From assembly GCF_900188325.1 (NCBI RefSeq), contig NZ_FZPD01000005.1:496001-560000 (forward strand): DNA of 64,000 nucleotides, written 5' to 3'. Shown here piece by piece: positions 44,971 through 53,970 of the stretch. A model generated the notes under the pieces. It was not told the origin of the DNA. It saw only the letters and a program-made list of their open reading frames with translations, and searched no databases. How positions within the stretch are numbered: position 1 is the stretch's first letter; each line of letters starts with the position of its first letter. A program made the translations under genes and the position numbers. The DNA is from Ekhidna lutea. Its GTDB lineage: Bacteria > Bacteroidota > Bacteroidia > Cytophagales > Cyclobacteriaceae.

Positions 44971-45333
44971 AATATTAAAAATTTGGTTCTTGTACCGAAA
45001 TTTAGAAAGAATGATTAAAAGATAAAACCATTGTAAAAGAAAATACTTAAATGAGTTAAAATCCCTAAGGAAGATAAGAGTCGTGTCAGGCAGGTTTCCT
45101 TATTTTATCAAAAGGCTCTAATATAGGCTTCCCAAATTCGTCAATATTGCTAACTTCGAGGTTCGAAAATCAGCGGTTGAACCGATTGATTTCTTACTTG
45201 TTTCTTATACAAAACACTTGATTAGATAAATGAAATGAGCATGATTTTGATAAATACCAATCTAGGATGAATATCACTCATGCGAATTCCATCGCGCCGG
45301 CGAACCGGTGACTATTAAAAATTATTTATACAC
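44971..45333. other. 363-base divergent intergenic region, M57 protease and etfB
   Basis: AT-rich and without a convincing gene. It holds a weak GGTTC/GAACC inverted repeat near the middle, a GC-rich CCGG-N4-CCGG hairpin close to etfB, and a 14-codon open frame (45267-45311, ending in TGA 22 bases before the etfB ATG) that could be a short upstream reading frame. No clear -33/-7 pair was found, although the etfBA operon must start here. Confidence 0.5.
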
Positions 45334-46071
45334 ATGAAAATATTAGTTTGTATTACGCATGTGCCTGATACCACATCGCGCATTGCTTTCACTGACGGAG
45401 ACACTAAGTTCGACAAGAATGGTGTCCAATTTATCATAGGTCCGTACGATGATTATGCATTAGCTAGAGCTGTAGAATTGAAAGAACAGTCTGGAGGTAG
45501 CATTACCGTCCTTAATGTTGGAGAAGCTGAAACGGAACCTACCATACGAAAAGCCTTAGCCATTGGCGCTGATGATGCTATAAGAATCAATGCTTTTCCA
45601 GAGGATGCACTTTTTGTAGCGAAGCAGATTGCTGCAGTAGCAAAGGATGGTGGCTTTGACCTAATCCTTATGGGACGAGAGTCAATCGATTTTAATGGTG
45701 GTCAGGTTCATGGAATGGTAGGGGAGCTTTTAGGGATTCCTTCTGTTTCACCGGTAATGACGCTAGATATCGATGGTGATACCGCTAAAATTTCAAGAGA
45801 GATTGAGGGTGGTAAGGAATACATGGAATTACCACTTCCATTTGTAGCGGGATGTCAGGAGCCGATTGCAGAATGGAAGATACCAAATATGCGTGGAATA
45901 ATGAGTGCTAGAACCAAACCTTTAGAAGTGAAAGATCCTACAGGTGATGCACCAAAAACGAAAGTGAGCAAGTTTGAATTGCCACCTGCAAAAGGAGATG
46001 TGAAGTTGGTTGATCCTGACAACATGGATGAATTAGTTAATCTATTGAAAAACGAAGCAAAAGTTATATAA
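45334..46071 (+). CDS. etfB: Electron transfer flavoprotein beta subunit
   Basis: 245 residues. Begins MKILVCITHVPDTTSRIAF and contains DDYALARAVELKE and GRESIDFNGGQVHGMVGELLG, the beta-subunit signatures, with a C-terminal arm (PPAKGDVKLVDPDN) that wraps the alpha subunit. Carries AMP and, with EtfA, one FAD; passes electrons from acyl-CoA dehydrogenases to the quinone pool. One base separates its stop from etfA. Confidence 0.95.
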   Translation: MKILVCITHVPDTTSRIAFTDGDTKFDKNGVQFIIGPYDDYALARAVELKEQSGGSITVLNVGEAETEPTIRKALAIGADDAIRINAFPEDALFVAKQIAAVAKDGGFDLILMGRESIDFNGGQVHGMVGELLGIPSVSPVMTLDIDGDTAKISREIEGGKEYMELPLPFVAGCQEPIAEWKIPNMRGIMSARTKPLEVKDPTGDAPKTKVSKFELPPAKGDVKLVDPDNMDELVNLLKNEAKVI

Positions 46072-46072
46072 C

Positions 46073-47023
46073 ATGGCAGCATTAGCATTTGTAGAATTAG
46101 ATGAAGGAAAAGTAAAGAAGTCATCGTTGGAGGCTGTTAGTTATGCGCATGCTGTTGCAGGCGATGTTACAGCTATTGTTTTTGGCAAAACCGATGATAT
46201 GGATGAGGTCGGTAAAGCCGGAGCAAGTAAGGTGCTGAGCGTAACAGATGACAAACTGTCTGCACCAAATATTATGGCTTATGCTTCAGCAATAGCAGAA
46301 GCGATGAACCAGGAAGGCTCTGATCTTCTTGTTTTAGCAAAAAGCTCATTAGGCGATCCTGTTTCAGCAAGAGTATCCATTAAAGTAGACGCATCATTGG
46401 CTTCAAATGTCACTGATCTACCTGATACTTCAGGAGGGTATTCAGTTAAGAAAAGTATTTACACAGGTAAAGCGTTTGCTAATACCAACCTTGAAGGGGA
46501 TAAGAAAATCATCATTATTAAGAAAAATGCAATTGCCATCAAGGAAGATGGAGGCTCTCCTGAGGTAGTTGATTTTGCTCCAGCAACGAATGATTCAGAT
46601 TTCACAGTAAAGACAACCAAGGTAGAAAAGGCAGAAGGAGATATTTTACTCCCCGAAGCTGATTTAGTTGTCTCAGGCGGTAGAGGATTGAAAGGACCGG
46701 AAAACTGGGGAATGATTGAGGAGCTAGCGAAGACTCTAGGCGCTGCAACTGGTTGTAGCAAGCCTGTTTCTGATATGGACTGGAGGCCTCACCACGAGCA
46801 CGTAGGTCAGACAGGCATTAAAGTAAGTCCATCATTGTATATTGCTATCGGAATTTCAGGAGCTATTCAGCATTTAGCAGGAGTGAACTCCTCAAAGTAT
46901 ATTCTTGTAATTAATAAGGATCCGGAAGCTCCGTTTTTCAAAGCTGCAGATTATGGTGTCGTTGGTGATGCCTTTGATGTAGTTCCAAAACTTACTGAAG
47001 CAATCAAGAAGGCACAGGGTTAA
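46073..47023 (+). CDS. etfA: Electron transfer flavoprotein alpha subunit
   Basis: 316 residues: N-terminal AMP-domain-like fold (ALAFVELDEGKVKKSSLEAVSYA), then the FAD-binding domain with VVSGGRGLKGPENWGMIEELAK, GQTGIKVSPSLYIAIGISGAIQH and the C-terminal INKDPEAPFFKAADYGVVGD. Pairs with EtfB. The next gene's ATG overlaps its TAA by one base. Confidence 0.95.
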   Translation: MAALAFVELDEGKVKKSSLEAVSYAHAVAGDVTAIVFGKTDDMDEVGKAGASKVLSVTDDKLSAPNIMAYASAIAEAMNQEGSDLLVLAKSSLGDPVSARVSIKVDASLASNVTDLPDTSGGYSVKKSIYTGKAFANTNLEGDKKIIIIKKNAIAIKEDGGSPEVVDFAPATNDSDFTVKTTKVEKAEGDILLPEADLVVSGGRGLKGPENWGMIEELAKTLGAATGCSKPVSDMDWRPHHEHVGQTGIKVSPSLYIAIGISGAIQHLAGVNSSKYILVINKDPEAPFFKAADYGVVGDAFDVVPKLTEAIKKAQG

Positions 47024-47607
47024 TGGCCAATGATAAAATAAAATTAGAGATATTGGGACTGTCTTCAAGTCAGTCCCAATCAGGCTCTTTTGCGCTTGTA
47101 TTGGGAGAGTCCGGCGGAAACAGAAGGTTGCCGATCATCATTGGAATGTTCGAAGCTCAGGCAATAGCCATCGAGATCGAGAAGATTGTCCCAAATCGTC
47201 CAATGACTCACGACCTGTTCAAAGCGTTTTCCCACAATTTTGATATATCAATAAAGGAAGTCTACATCTCAGACCTTAAAGAAGGAGTCTTTTTCGCTCG
47301 GATCATTTGTGAGCATGATGGTAAAATTTTCGAAATAGACTCCAGACCATCTGATGCTATCGCCATAGGTCTTCGGTTTAACGTGGATTTCTTTACCAAC
47401 GAAAGTATTATGACCGAGGCAGGTATAGTGCTGACCGATGAATACGAGGAAGAAATAGTACAGAAAGAGGCATCAAAGCCAGAAGAGAAGACTAGTATTG
47501 AAGATTTGTCATCTAGCGAACTTGAGAAACTGCTCACTGACGCCCTGGACAAAGAAGACTATGAAAAGGCCGCTCGAATCAGGGACGTGCTGAATAAGCG
47601 AAATTAA
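47023..47607 (+). CDS. Bifunctional nuclease (DUF151) with C-terminal UVR motif
   Basis: 194 residues. The DUF151 core includes LGESGGNRRLPIIIGMFEAQAIAIEIEK and IFEIDSRPSDAIAIGLRF; the tail SELEKLLTDALDKEDYEKAARIRDVLNKR is a UvrB/C-interaction-type motif. Bacterial relatives have both RNase and DNase activity in vitro. Its presence inside the Etf operon, joined by a TAATG overlap, is notable; the reason is unknown. Confidence 0.9.
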   Translation: MANDKIKLEILGLSSSQSQSGSFALVLGESGGNRRLPIIIGMFEAQAIAIEIEKIVPNRPMTHDLFKAFSHNFDISIKEVYISDLKEGVFFARIICEHDGKIFEIDSRPSDAIAIGLRFNVDFFTNESIMTEAGIVLTDEYEEEIVQKEASKPEEKTSIEDLSSSELEKLLTDALDKEDYEKAARIRDVLNKRN

Positions 47608-47608
47608 C

Positions 47609-48922
47609 ATGGAGTACATAAGAGGAATAGCCGGATTATTGGGGCTTGTTGCTATCGCATGGGCGCTTTCCGGTAACAGAAAACGAGTTGACTTCCGGCT
47701 TGTTGGAATCGGTATATTTATCCAAGTAGTGATTGGATTGATGATTGCAAATGTGGAATTCGTTAATCAGCTCTTTAGCTGGATGAGTTCGGGTTTTGTT
47801 AAATTCCTCAATTTTGGTCTCAAAGGAGCAGAGTTCCTGTATGGTGATTTAGCTAAAAATAGTAATGCAGTTCAGGATGCCAATCATAATCTAGGCTTTT
47901 TGTTTGTCTTTCAAGCTTTGCCTACAGTCATCTTCTTTTCTGCTGTTACAGCAGGACTTTATTATTTAGGTCTCCTTCAAAAAATCGTCTACGGTTTTGC
48001 CTGGATTATGGCCAAGACGATGCGACTGTCTGGAGCGGAGAGTTTATCTGCCGCAGGAAATATCTTTTTAGGACAAACAGAAGCACCACTTTTGGTACGT
48101 CCGTTTATTGGAAAAATGACCAATTCAGAGCTGAATTGTCTCATGACAGGGGGGATGGCAACAATAGCGGGTAGTGTTCTAGGTGCGTATGTTTCGTTTC
48201 TTGGTGGTGGCGATGTAGCGCAGCAAGAAGTTTTTGCTACCTATCTGTTAAGTGCTTCTATCATGAATGCACCTGCCGCGATCGTTATGGCAAAAATTTT
48301 CTTACCTGAAGACCAACCAGAAAAGATTGACAGTAGTCTTAAGGTAAACAAGGAAAATATTGGTGTAAATCTGGTGGATGCATTAGCGCGAGGGGCTTCA
48401 GATGGGGTAAAGCTTGCATTGAATATTGCCGGAATGCTATTGGCCTTCATTGCTGTGATTTTTGCACTGAACTGGATTTTGGTGGATGGAATCGGTGAGT
48501 TGTTCGGACTAAACGAGTTTGTTATAAGGACAACTGATGGAGCTTTTGAAGGGTTTTCATTGCAATATATACTCGGCCAGGTATTCAGAGTTTTTGCATT
48601 TATCATGGGTGTAGATTGGGCGGAAACCATAAAAGTAGGATCCTTGTTAGGACAGAAAACGGTAATTAATGAGTTTGTTGCGTATTTGAGTTTGGCGGAT
48701 ATGAAAGCTGCTGGTTTACTGTCGCAGAAATCAATTGTGATTTCAACATACGCACTTTGTGGATTTGCTAATTTCAGCTCTATCGCCATTCAGATCGGTG
48801 GAATTGGAGGGATGGCTCCTGGAAGGCAGGCCGACTTGTCTAAGCTTGGATTCCGAGCCTTAGTTGCAGCGACACTTGCCACAATGATGACGGCAACCAT
48901 TGCCGGCGCTTTATTTGGATAA
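47609..48922 (+). CDS. CNT-family concentrative nucleoside transporter
   Basis: 437 residues, about eight to ten membrane helices. Substrate-site signatures are present: FLGQTEAPLLVRPFI, GGMATIAGSVLGAYVSFLG, NEFVAYLSL and CGFANFSSIAIQIGGIGGMAP. It imports nucleosides using a Na+ or proton gradient. One base after the nuclease gene; a nucleic-acid scavenging link between the two is tempting but inferred. Confidence 0.94.
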   Translation: MEYIRGIAGLLGLVAIAWALSGNRKRVDFRLVGIGIFIQVVIGLMIANVEFVNQLFSWMSSGFVKFLNFGLKGAEFLYGDLAKNSNAVQDANHNLGFLFVFQALPTVIFFSAVTAGLYYLGLLQKIVYGFAWIMAKTMRLSGAESLSAAGNIFLGQTEAPLLVRPFIGKMTNSELNCLMTGGMATIAGSVLGAYVSFLGGGDVAQQEVFATYLLSASIMNAPAAIVMAKIFLPEDQPEKIDSSLKVNKENIGVNLVDALARGASDGVKLALNIAGMLLAFIAVIFALNWILVDGIGELFGLNEFVIRTTDGAFEGFSLQYILGQVFRVFAFIMGVDWAETIKVGSLLGQKTVINEFVAYLSLADMKAAGLLSQKSIVISTYALCGFANFSSIAIQIGGIGGMAPGRQADLSKLGFRALVAATLATMMTATIAGALFG

Positions 48923-48936
48923 TAGTGAAATTTGAT

Positions 48937-49797
48937 ATGAAAAAAATACTTTTACTAATCACAGTTTTTGGAATCGCACTCATTAGTGGATGTGGTAAAG
49001 ATGAAGAAGGACTTACAGAAGAAGAGCAACTTGCTTTAGATCTGGAAATAATTGATAGTCATTTATCAGCGAATGGGATAACAGCACAGGAGCATGAGTC
49101 CGGCATACGATACGTTGTGGATCGGGAGGGGGACGGAGAGTCACCAACAGCTTCCGGCAATGTAATTGTTAAATACAAGGGGACCTTTTTGAATGGCGAA
49201 ATTTTCGACAGAAATGACTTAGGAGTTAATTTCAACTTGGGAGCACTGATTGAAGCCTGGGCGTTGATGATTCCTGAAATGAAAGAAGGTGGTAAAATGA
49301 CTATGTATGTGCCATCTAAGTATGCGTATGGTTCTAGAGGGAGCGGGCCCATTCCTCCTAATACGGTTTTGATTTTTGAAATGGAGCTTGTTTCACTTGT
49401 TAGGTCGGCCAGCGAACAATTGGAAATCGATCTGGCAAGAATAGATCAGCATTTGGAAGGTAATAATATAAATGCCCAGATTCACAGCTCTGGAATTCGC
49501 TATCGAGTACTTGAAGAAGGAACAGGATTGAATCCAACGCTTACGGATTTAGTCACTGTGACATACACAGGTCAGTTTCTTGAAGGAGAAATATTTGATG
49601 AAGCAGAAAATGTAGATTTTAGGCTAAACTCACTAATTGATTCATGGAAAACAATGCTTCCAACCATGCAGGAAGGTGGAAGAATTATCATGTATGCGCC
49701 TTCAGGCATGTGCTACGGAAATGAAGGGAATGGTATAAATATCCCTCCCAATGCTGTTTTGATCTTTCAAATTGAATTGATTGAAATAAATAAATAA
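48937..49797 (+). CDS. Lipoprotein with two tandem FKBP-type PPIase domains
   Basis: About 286 residues from the ATG that opens a lipobox (ALISGC); an in-frame GTG four codons earlier is less likely. Two FKBP domains follow, each preceded by the same helical lead (ELDLEIIDSHLSANGI versus EIDLARIDQHLEGNNI). Domain 1 (about 45-152) has VIVKYKGTFLNGEIFD and YGSRGSGPIPPNTVLIFEMEL; domain 2 (about 165-286) has VTVTYTGQFLEGEIFD and YGNEGNGINIPPNAVLIFQIEL. The pocket segments read LIEAWALMIP and LIDSWKTMLP instead of the usual VIxGW. A periplasmic folding role is expected. Confidence 0.88.
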   Translation: MKKILLLITVFGIALISGCGKDEEGLTEEEQLALDLEIIDSHLSANGITAQEHESGIRYVVDREGDGESPTASGNVIVKYKGTFLNGEIFDRNDLGVNFNLGALIEAWALMIPEMKEGGKMTMYVPSKYAYGSRGSGPIPPNTVLIFEMELVSLVRSASEQLEIDLARIDQHLEGNNINAQIHSSGIRYRVLEEGTGLNPTLTDLVTVTYTGQFLEGEIFDEAENVDFRLNSLIDSWKTMLPTMQEGGRIIMYAPSGMCYGNEGNGINIPPNAVLIFQIELIEINK

Positions 49798-49801
49798 CAA
49801 T

Positions 49802-49820
49802 CATCCGCCCAAGGCGGATG
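49802..49820. terminator. Hairpin between convergent genes
   Basis: A perfect 8-bp stem CATCCGCC/GGCGGATG with a 3-nt loop, in the 29-base gap between the FKBP and adhesin-like genes. No long T run, but position suggests termination of both transcripts. Confidence 0.5.
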
Positions 49821-49826
49821 ACCTAT

Positions 49827-51134
49827 TTAATCAATTACAACATCTACTTCATATCCCTTTACTGATATTTGAAGCGGGCTTTTGCTGGTCTTTTTTGATT
49901 GGGCTTCAATTTCAAGTTGATCACCATCTTTTATGTAGCGTTTGATATCTATGGAGTCCTCATCATATTCGACCTTACCGTATTTCACATCAGTTTTCAA
50001 GAAGAATGGTATATCACTCACTCCAATAAATAGATCTATGTATTTACCATCGACTGAGATTTTAGTGGCTGATGGATCAACCCGATCAATTTTCACCTCG
50101 TCTTCATAGGCATTCAATTCTAGTGATTGGGTTAGCTCATCAAACGCATGATTGCCATACTTAGAGTTAAGGCTTTTAAATAGACCAACAGACATTGCTT
50201 CTGTTTCATCCTCATATGATTGCTCGAAAACAATAGACTGCACTCTACCCATATCAAACTTGCTGTACTTGCTGTTTTTGAGTCGAATTGATGCTATTTC
50301 TTTTGCTTCGATATCTACTTCATAGAGCGTCATTTCAGCGGTACCCAACTTTTCTTCTATCGTGATTTCTCCATATTTGAAGTCACCTTTAAGCTCATCT
50401 ATAACCCTTATTTGAAAATCAGACTCATAGGATTCTGCCTTCATAGCCCCAACGCTGTTAAACTCATGATCAGAGTACTTTGTGTTGATGGTTAGCTCGT
50501 CAATTTCATTGATATCCAGCTCTTGCTCATAGATTTGCATCTCTGCAACACCGATAGTTCGAATACTTGCCGAGCCATACTTTAAATTCATCTTGGCATT
50601 TTGAATGGTTTCTGCTTCCAGGTCACCGGAGTATTGGGTGAAGTCGATATCCTTAAAGGATCCAATCAATCTTACATCCTCATATGAGTTGTTTATCGTA
50701 TAGCTATTCGTGCCAGGTGCTTTGATTTTATATTCAAGCTTTGCCTCATCAAAGTCACCAAGATTAATTTCCATCACGAGACCAAAAAAGCTCTTTTTGA
50801 CACCTCGGTTTGGAAAATCAAGATCAGAATTGATAGACAGTCCTGCAGTCCCCTTACTGATGTTATCATTCACTAAGGTCTCAAACTGATCCAGAAACTC
50901 CTGGATTTTATCAGTCATTTTCCCATCATATCTTACCGTTGCTTCTATTTCTATCTCATTTTTATTCCATGTTTCCACAGTCAGCTCTGTGTACTTCGCC
51001 TGAATATTAATCCTGTCGGATGATGAGATGCTTACATTAACGGTAGTGGTTCTGGATTCTCCATCACCTTTTGCCAGTGCAAGCATTGATAAGCTACATA
51101 CGAATGCTATTAGTATCAGTCGTTTCATTTTCAT
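49827..51134 (-). CDS. Exported beta-rich protein, DUF4097-like
   Basis: 435 residues with a signal peptide (1-21). The rest is a long repetitive beta-strand array (TVETWNKNEIEIEATVRYDGK, AETIQNAKMNLKYGSASIRTIGVAE, LKGDFKYGEITIEEKLGTAEMTLYE), of the kind seen in DUF4097/DUF2807 adhesin-like proteins. It overlaps the upstream anti-sigma gene by 41 bases, so it belongs to the sigma operon, and its product may be the envelope output or signal of that regulon (inference). Confidence 0.72.
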   Translation of the reverse strand: MKMKRLILIAFVCSLSMLALAKGDGESRTTTVNVSISSSDRINIQAKYTELTVETWNKNEIEIEATVRYDGKMTDKIQEFLDQFETLVNDNISKGTAGLSINSDLDFPNRGVKKSFFGLVMEINLGDFDEAKLEYKIKAPGTNSYTINNSYEDVRLIGSFKDIDFTQYSGDLEAETIQNAKMNLKYGSASIRTIGVAEMQIYEQELDINEIDELTINTKYSDHEFNSVGAMKAESYESDFQIRVIDELKGDFKYGEITIEEKLGTAEMTLYEVDIEAKEIASIRLKNSKYSKFDMGRVQSIVFEQSYEDETEAMSVGLFKSLNSKYGNHAFDELTQSLELNAYEDEVKIDRVDPSATKISVDGKYIDLFIGVSDIPFFLKTDVKYGKVEYDEDSIDIKRYIKDGDQLEIEAQSKKTSKSPLQISVKGYEVDVVID

Positions 51135-51630
51135 TTAGTTTATTGTTCCTTTTTATTTCGAGTTCGAGTTTCTTGAGTAGTCTTATTTTCTTTTCATAAT
51201 AATCGATTAGAATACCGGTTAACTCATGAGAATTGATTGTTCCTATATCTTTTCTATACATTTCATTGATTTCATCGAGCGTATTTAGCTCTTGAAAAAT
51301 CCACTCAAAGTCATTCTGAGACTTCACTTTTTCAATTTCAAGACCAGCCTCGATCGTACTTATCTGCGCGATAAAGTCATCCTCCATCACTCTATAGTCT
51401 TCGGAGATGTCACCCAAGGATGCCAGTTCATCTACCTGACTTTGGAGCGATATGTTATGAAGCAGGAGTCCAATAGACAGTGTGATAAATACTGCCGCAG
51501 CTATCTTCCACCATTGAGACGTTGGCTTTTCATTTTTCCAGCTCTTTTGAATGTTTCCCCACACTTCATCTGGTGGGAATTCTACATTCAACTGATCCTT
51601 TCTGTTTTTTATTAGCTCTTCAATATTCAT
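51094..51630 (-). CDS. Membrane-anchored protein, probable anti-sigma factor
   Basis: 178 residues: cytosolic N-terminus (EELIKNRKDQLNVEFPPDEVWGNIQKSW), one membrane helix (WWKIAAAVFITLSIGLLLHN, about 40-59), then a long periplasmic coiled-coil region. Overlaps both neighbours (11 bases with the sigma gene, 41 with the beta-rich gene). Topology and context support an anti-sigma role; no ZAS zinc motif is seen. Confidence 0.65.
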   Translation of the reverse strand: MNIEELIKNRKDQLNVEFPPDEVWGNIQKSWKNEKPTSQWWKIAAAVFITLSIGLLLHNISLQSQVDELASLGDISEDYRVMEDDFIAQISTIEAGLEIEKVKSQNDFEWIFQELNTLDEINEMYRKDIGTINSHELTGILIDYYEKKIRLLKKLELEIKRNNKLNENETTDTNSIRM

Positions 51631-52150
51631 AGTGATGTTGAAGTTTAGTTTTCAATAATTGTTTTGCATGCCTGAATTGAGTCTTGGATGTTGATTCAGA
51701 AATACCGAGCTGTTCAGCTATTTCCTTATGCTTATAACCTTCCAGTAAATGAAGACAAAGCACAGTTCGGCATCCTTCCGGCAGCTCCTTTATGGCATTA
51801 TGTAATGTTTTATTATCAACAAGCTTTTCGTCCACCTCTTCCGATTCCAGATCTTGTTGCTCTGTGATATCCTCAAAGTAGACTTTCTTTTTCCGCAGGT
51901 ACTCCAACCCCATATTTATCACAATGCGTTTAAGCCATCCTGCAAACGCCATTGGATCTTCCAGATCACCAATTTTTCGAAAAGCTTTAACGAATGCTTC
52001 CTGAAGCAGATCTTTAGCTACATCGTTATCATTAGTCATCCTTGTGAGTGTACTATACATGGCTTTAGCATAACTGTTATATAGGTTGAAAGCCGCCAAC
52101 TCGTTTCCCTTCTTTAGTTGTTTGATCCAGACAATTTGAGTTTCGGTCAC
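51620..52150 (-). CDS. ECF RNA polymerase sigma factor
   Basis: 176 residues. Region 2: NELAAFNLYNSYAKAMYSTLTRM and NDVAKDLLQEAFVKAFRKI; then FAGWLKRIVINMGLEYLRKKK; region 4: LPEGCRTVLCLHLLEGYKHKEIAEQLGISESTSKTQFRHAKQLLK. Likely controls its own operon with the anti-sigma and beta-rich protein genes, all three overlapping. Confidence 0.92.
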   Translation of the reverse strand: MTETQIVWIKQLKKGNELAAFNLYNSYAKAMYSTLTRMTNDNDVAKDLLQEAFVKAFRKIGDLEDPMAFAGWLKRIVINMGLEYLRKKKVYFEDITEQQDLESEEVDEKLVDNKTLHNAIKELPEGCRTVLCLHLLEGYKHKEIAEQLGISESTSKTQFRHAKQLLKTKLQHHYEY

Positions 52151-52222
52151 AGGCTATTGGCGTTTTCTATGGGTAGGATGATCTAAAGTCTAAAAGGTTG
52201 TATGAAGATAAAAGTTTAGACA

Positions 52223-52253
52223 TAAAAAAACCCTGAGCTACTCACTCAGGGTT
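52223..52253 (-). terminator. Rho-independent terminator after pckA
   Basis: On the minus strand, AACCCTGAG and CTCAGGGTT form a 9-bp stem around a 7-nt loop, followed by T7. It lies 25 bases past the pckA stop codon. Confidence 0.9.
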
Positions 52254-52277
52254 CAGTTGATCTTTAAAAAAGCCTAA

Positions 52278-53894
52278 TTACTTATAGCTCGTATTTTGCT
52301 TTGGAGCTCCTGCCATGATATCGTCACTGGCAAATTCCTCAAACTTCTTGAAGTTTTCTACAAATCGAGAGGCCAGATCGTTAGCTTTTTGATAGAAGCC
52401 CTGGTCGTTCTTCCATGTTTCTCTCGGACTCAAGATTGCATTTGGTACACCAGGACATGTTGTTGGAATCTCCGCTCCAAAAATTGAGTGGGTTCTGTAT
52501 CCAACGTTATCAAGCTGTCCGTTCAATGCTGCTGTAATCATTGCTCGCGTATACTTCAGGCTAATTCTGTTCCCAACACCATAAGGACCACCTGTCCATC
52601 CGGTGTTTATCAACCAAACATTCACTTCATGCTTGTCCATCTTGGCACCCAACATTTCAGCATACTTGGTAGGATGAAGAGGAAGGAATGGAGCTCCAAA
52701 ACAAGCGGAGAATACCGGTTCCGGCTCAGTAACTCCAGCTTCTGTTCCAGCCACCTTAGAGGTATATCCTGAAATGAAGTGATACATCGCCTGACCTTTA
52801 TTCAATCGCTGAATAGGAGGGATCACGCCGAACGCATCACAAGTAAGGAAGAAAATATTCTTAGGAATACCACCGATCGACGGCTCCATCGCATTTCTGA
52901 TGTGATGGATAGGGTATGATGCTCTGGTATTTTCTGTTACAGATGAGTTTTCATAATCGACCTCTCTTGTTCCTTCTTTGAATCTTGTATTCTCAAGAAT
53001 TGCTCCATATTGGATAGCCTTGTAGATATCCGGTTCTTTCTCTTCTGTAAGGTCAATCACTTTAGCATAGCATCCACCTTCAAAATTAAAGACGTTTTTT
53101 TCTGTCCAGCCATGCTCATCGTCACCGATCAATAGCCTGTTCGGATCAGCCGAAAGGGTAGTTTTTCCTGTTCCTGAAAGTCCGAAAAAGATCGCAGTGT
53201 CTTTTTGTTCTATTCCCATGTTCGCAGAACAGTGCATACTGAGTACACCTTGCTCATGTGGAAGCATGTAGTTAAGAACAGAGAAAATTCCTTTTTTCAT
53301 CTCGCCAGAGTAAGCGGTTCCTCCAATAAGGATCATGCGCTTGGTGAAGTTGATGATGGCGAAGTTTGACTGACGTGTACCATCTGTTTCAGGATCAGCC
53401 TGAAATTCCGGAACACACAGAATAGTAAAATTCGGATCGAAATCCTTGATCTTATATTCATCCGGGCGAAGGAACATGTTGTAAGCAAACAAGTTGTGCC
53501 ACGCCATGGTATTGATTACACGTACTCTTAATCTGTGAGTCTTATCCGCACCAGCGTACGCTTCACGCACATATACTTTTTTGTCCTCTACAAACTTTAC
53601 CATCTTGTTGTAAAGCTTGTCGAAGTTATCTTCTGAAAAAGGAATGTTGATATTGCCCCACCAGACTGAATCTTTGGTGTTGGCATCTTCCACTACGAAG
53701 CGATCTTTTGGAGATCTTCCGGTGAATTTACCTGTATCGCACATCAAAGCTCCGGTAGAAGTAAGTACGCCTTCTCCGCTCTTCAATGTCTCCTCAATGA
53801 GTTCTGATTGGCTCAGGTTCCAATGAGCTTCTTTTACTTTAATTCCTAAGTCTGAAAGATCGCTTTTGCTGGATTTTACGCCGTATTCTTGCAT
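52278..53894 (-). CDS. pckA: Phosphoenolpyruvate carboxykinase (ATP)
   Basis: 538 residues. Converts oxaloacetate and ATP to PEP, CO2 and ADP in gluconeogenesis. Visible: CDTGKFTGRSPKDRF, the kinase-1a P-loop GLSGTGKTT near residue 240, the kinase-2 IGDDEHGW, NFEGGCYAKVIDL and WLINTGWTGGPYGVGNRISL. Length fits the ATP-dependent class. A short hairpin (53925-53941) lies in its 5' region and a strong terminator follows it. Confidence 0.97.
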   Translation of the reverse strand: MQEYGVKSSKSDLSDLGIKVKEAHWNLSQSELIEETLKSGEGVLTSTGALMCDTGKFTGRSPKDRFVVEDANTKDSVWWGNINIPFSEDNFDKLYNKMVKFVEDKKVYVREAYAGADKTHRLRVRVINTMAWHNLFAYNMFLRPDEYKIKDFDPNFTILCVPEFQADPETDGTRQSNFAIINFTKRMILIGGTAYSGEMKKGIFSVLNYMLPHEQGVLSMHCSANMGIEQKDTAIFFGLSGTGKTTLSADPNRLLIGDDEHGWTEKNVFNFEGGCYAKVIDLTEEKEPDIYKAIQYGAILENTRFKEGTREVDYENSSVTENTRASYPIHHIRNAMEPSIGGIPKNIFFLTCDAFGVIPPIQRLNKGQAMYHFISGYTSKVAGTEAGVTEPEPVFSACFGAPFLPLHPTKYAEMLGAKMDKHEVNVWLINTGWTGGPYGVGNRISLKYTRAMITAALNGQLDNVGYRTHSIFGAEIPTTCPGVPNAILSPRETWKNDQGFYQKANDLASRFVENFKKFEEFASDDIMAGAPKQNTSYK

Positions 53895-53924
53895 TTTTTA
53901 ATGGGGTGTTGATAAATAATAAAA

Positions 53925-53941
53925 TCCCGAACTGATCGGGA
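53925..53941. repeat. Short palindrome upstream of pckA
   Basis: TCCCGA-ACTGA-TCGGGA, a 6-bp stem. On the minus strand it is followed by a T-rich stretch and could end a transcript from the symporter side; it also resembles REP-like units. Confidence 0.35.
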
Positions 53942-53970
53942 CTCAAACGTTTGCGCGAAGTTACTTGAAG

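Noticed and set aside
45150-45190. GGTTC ... GAACC stretch as a tRNA T-arm
   Set aside because: No acceptor or anticodon stems can be built around it.
48241-48789. 182-codon open frame on the minus strand
   Set aside because: Antisense to the nucleoside transporter, with composition expected from reading hydrophobic codons backwards.
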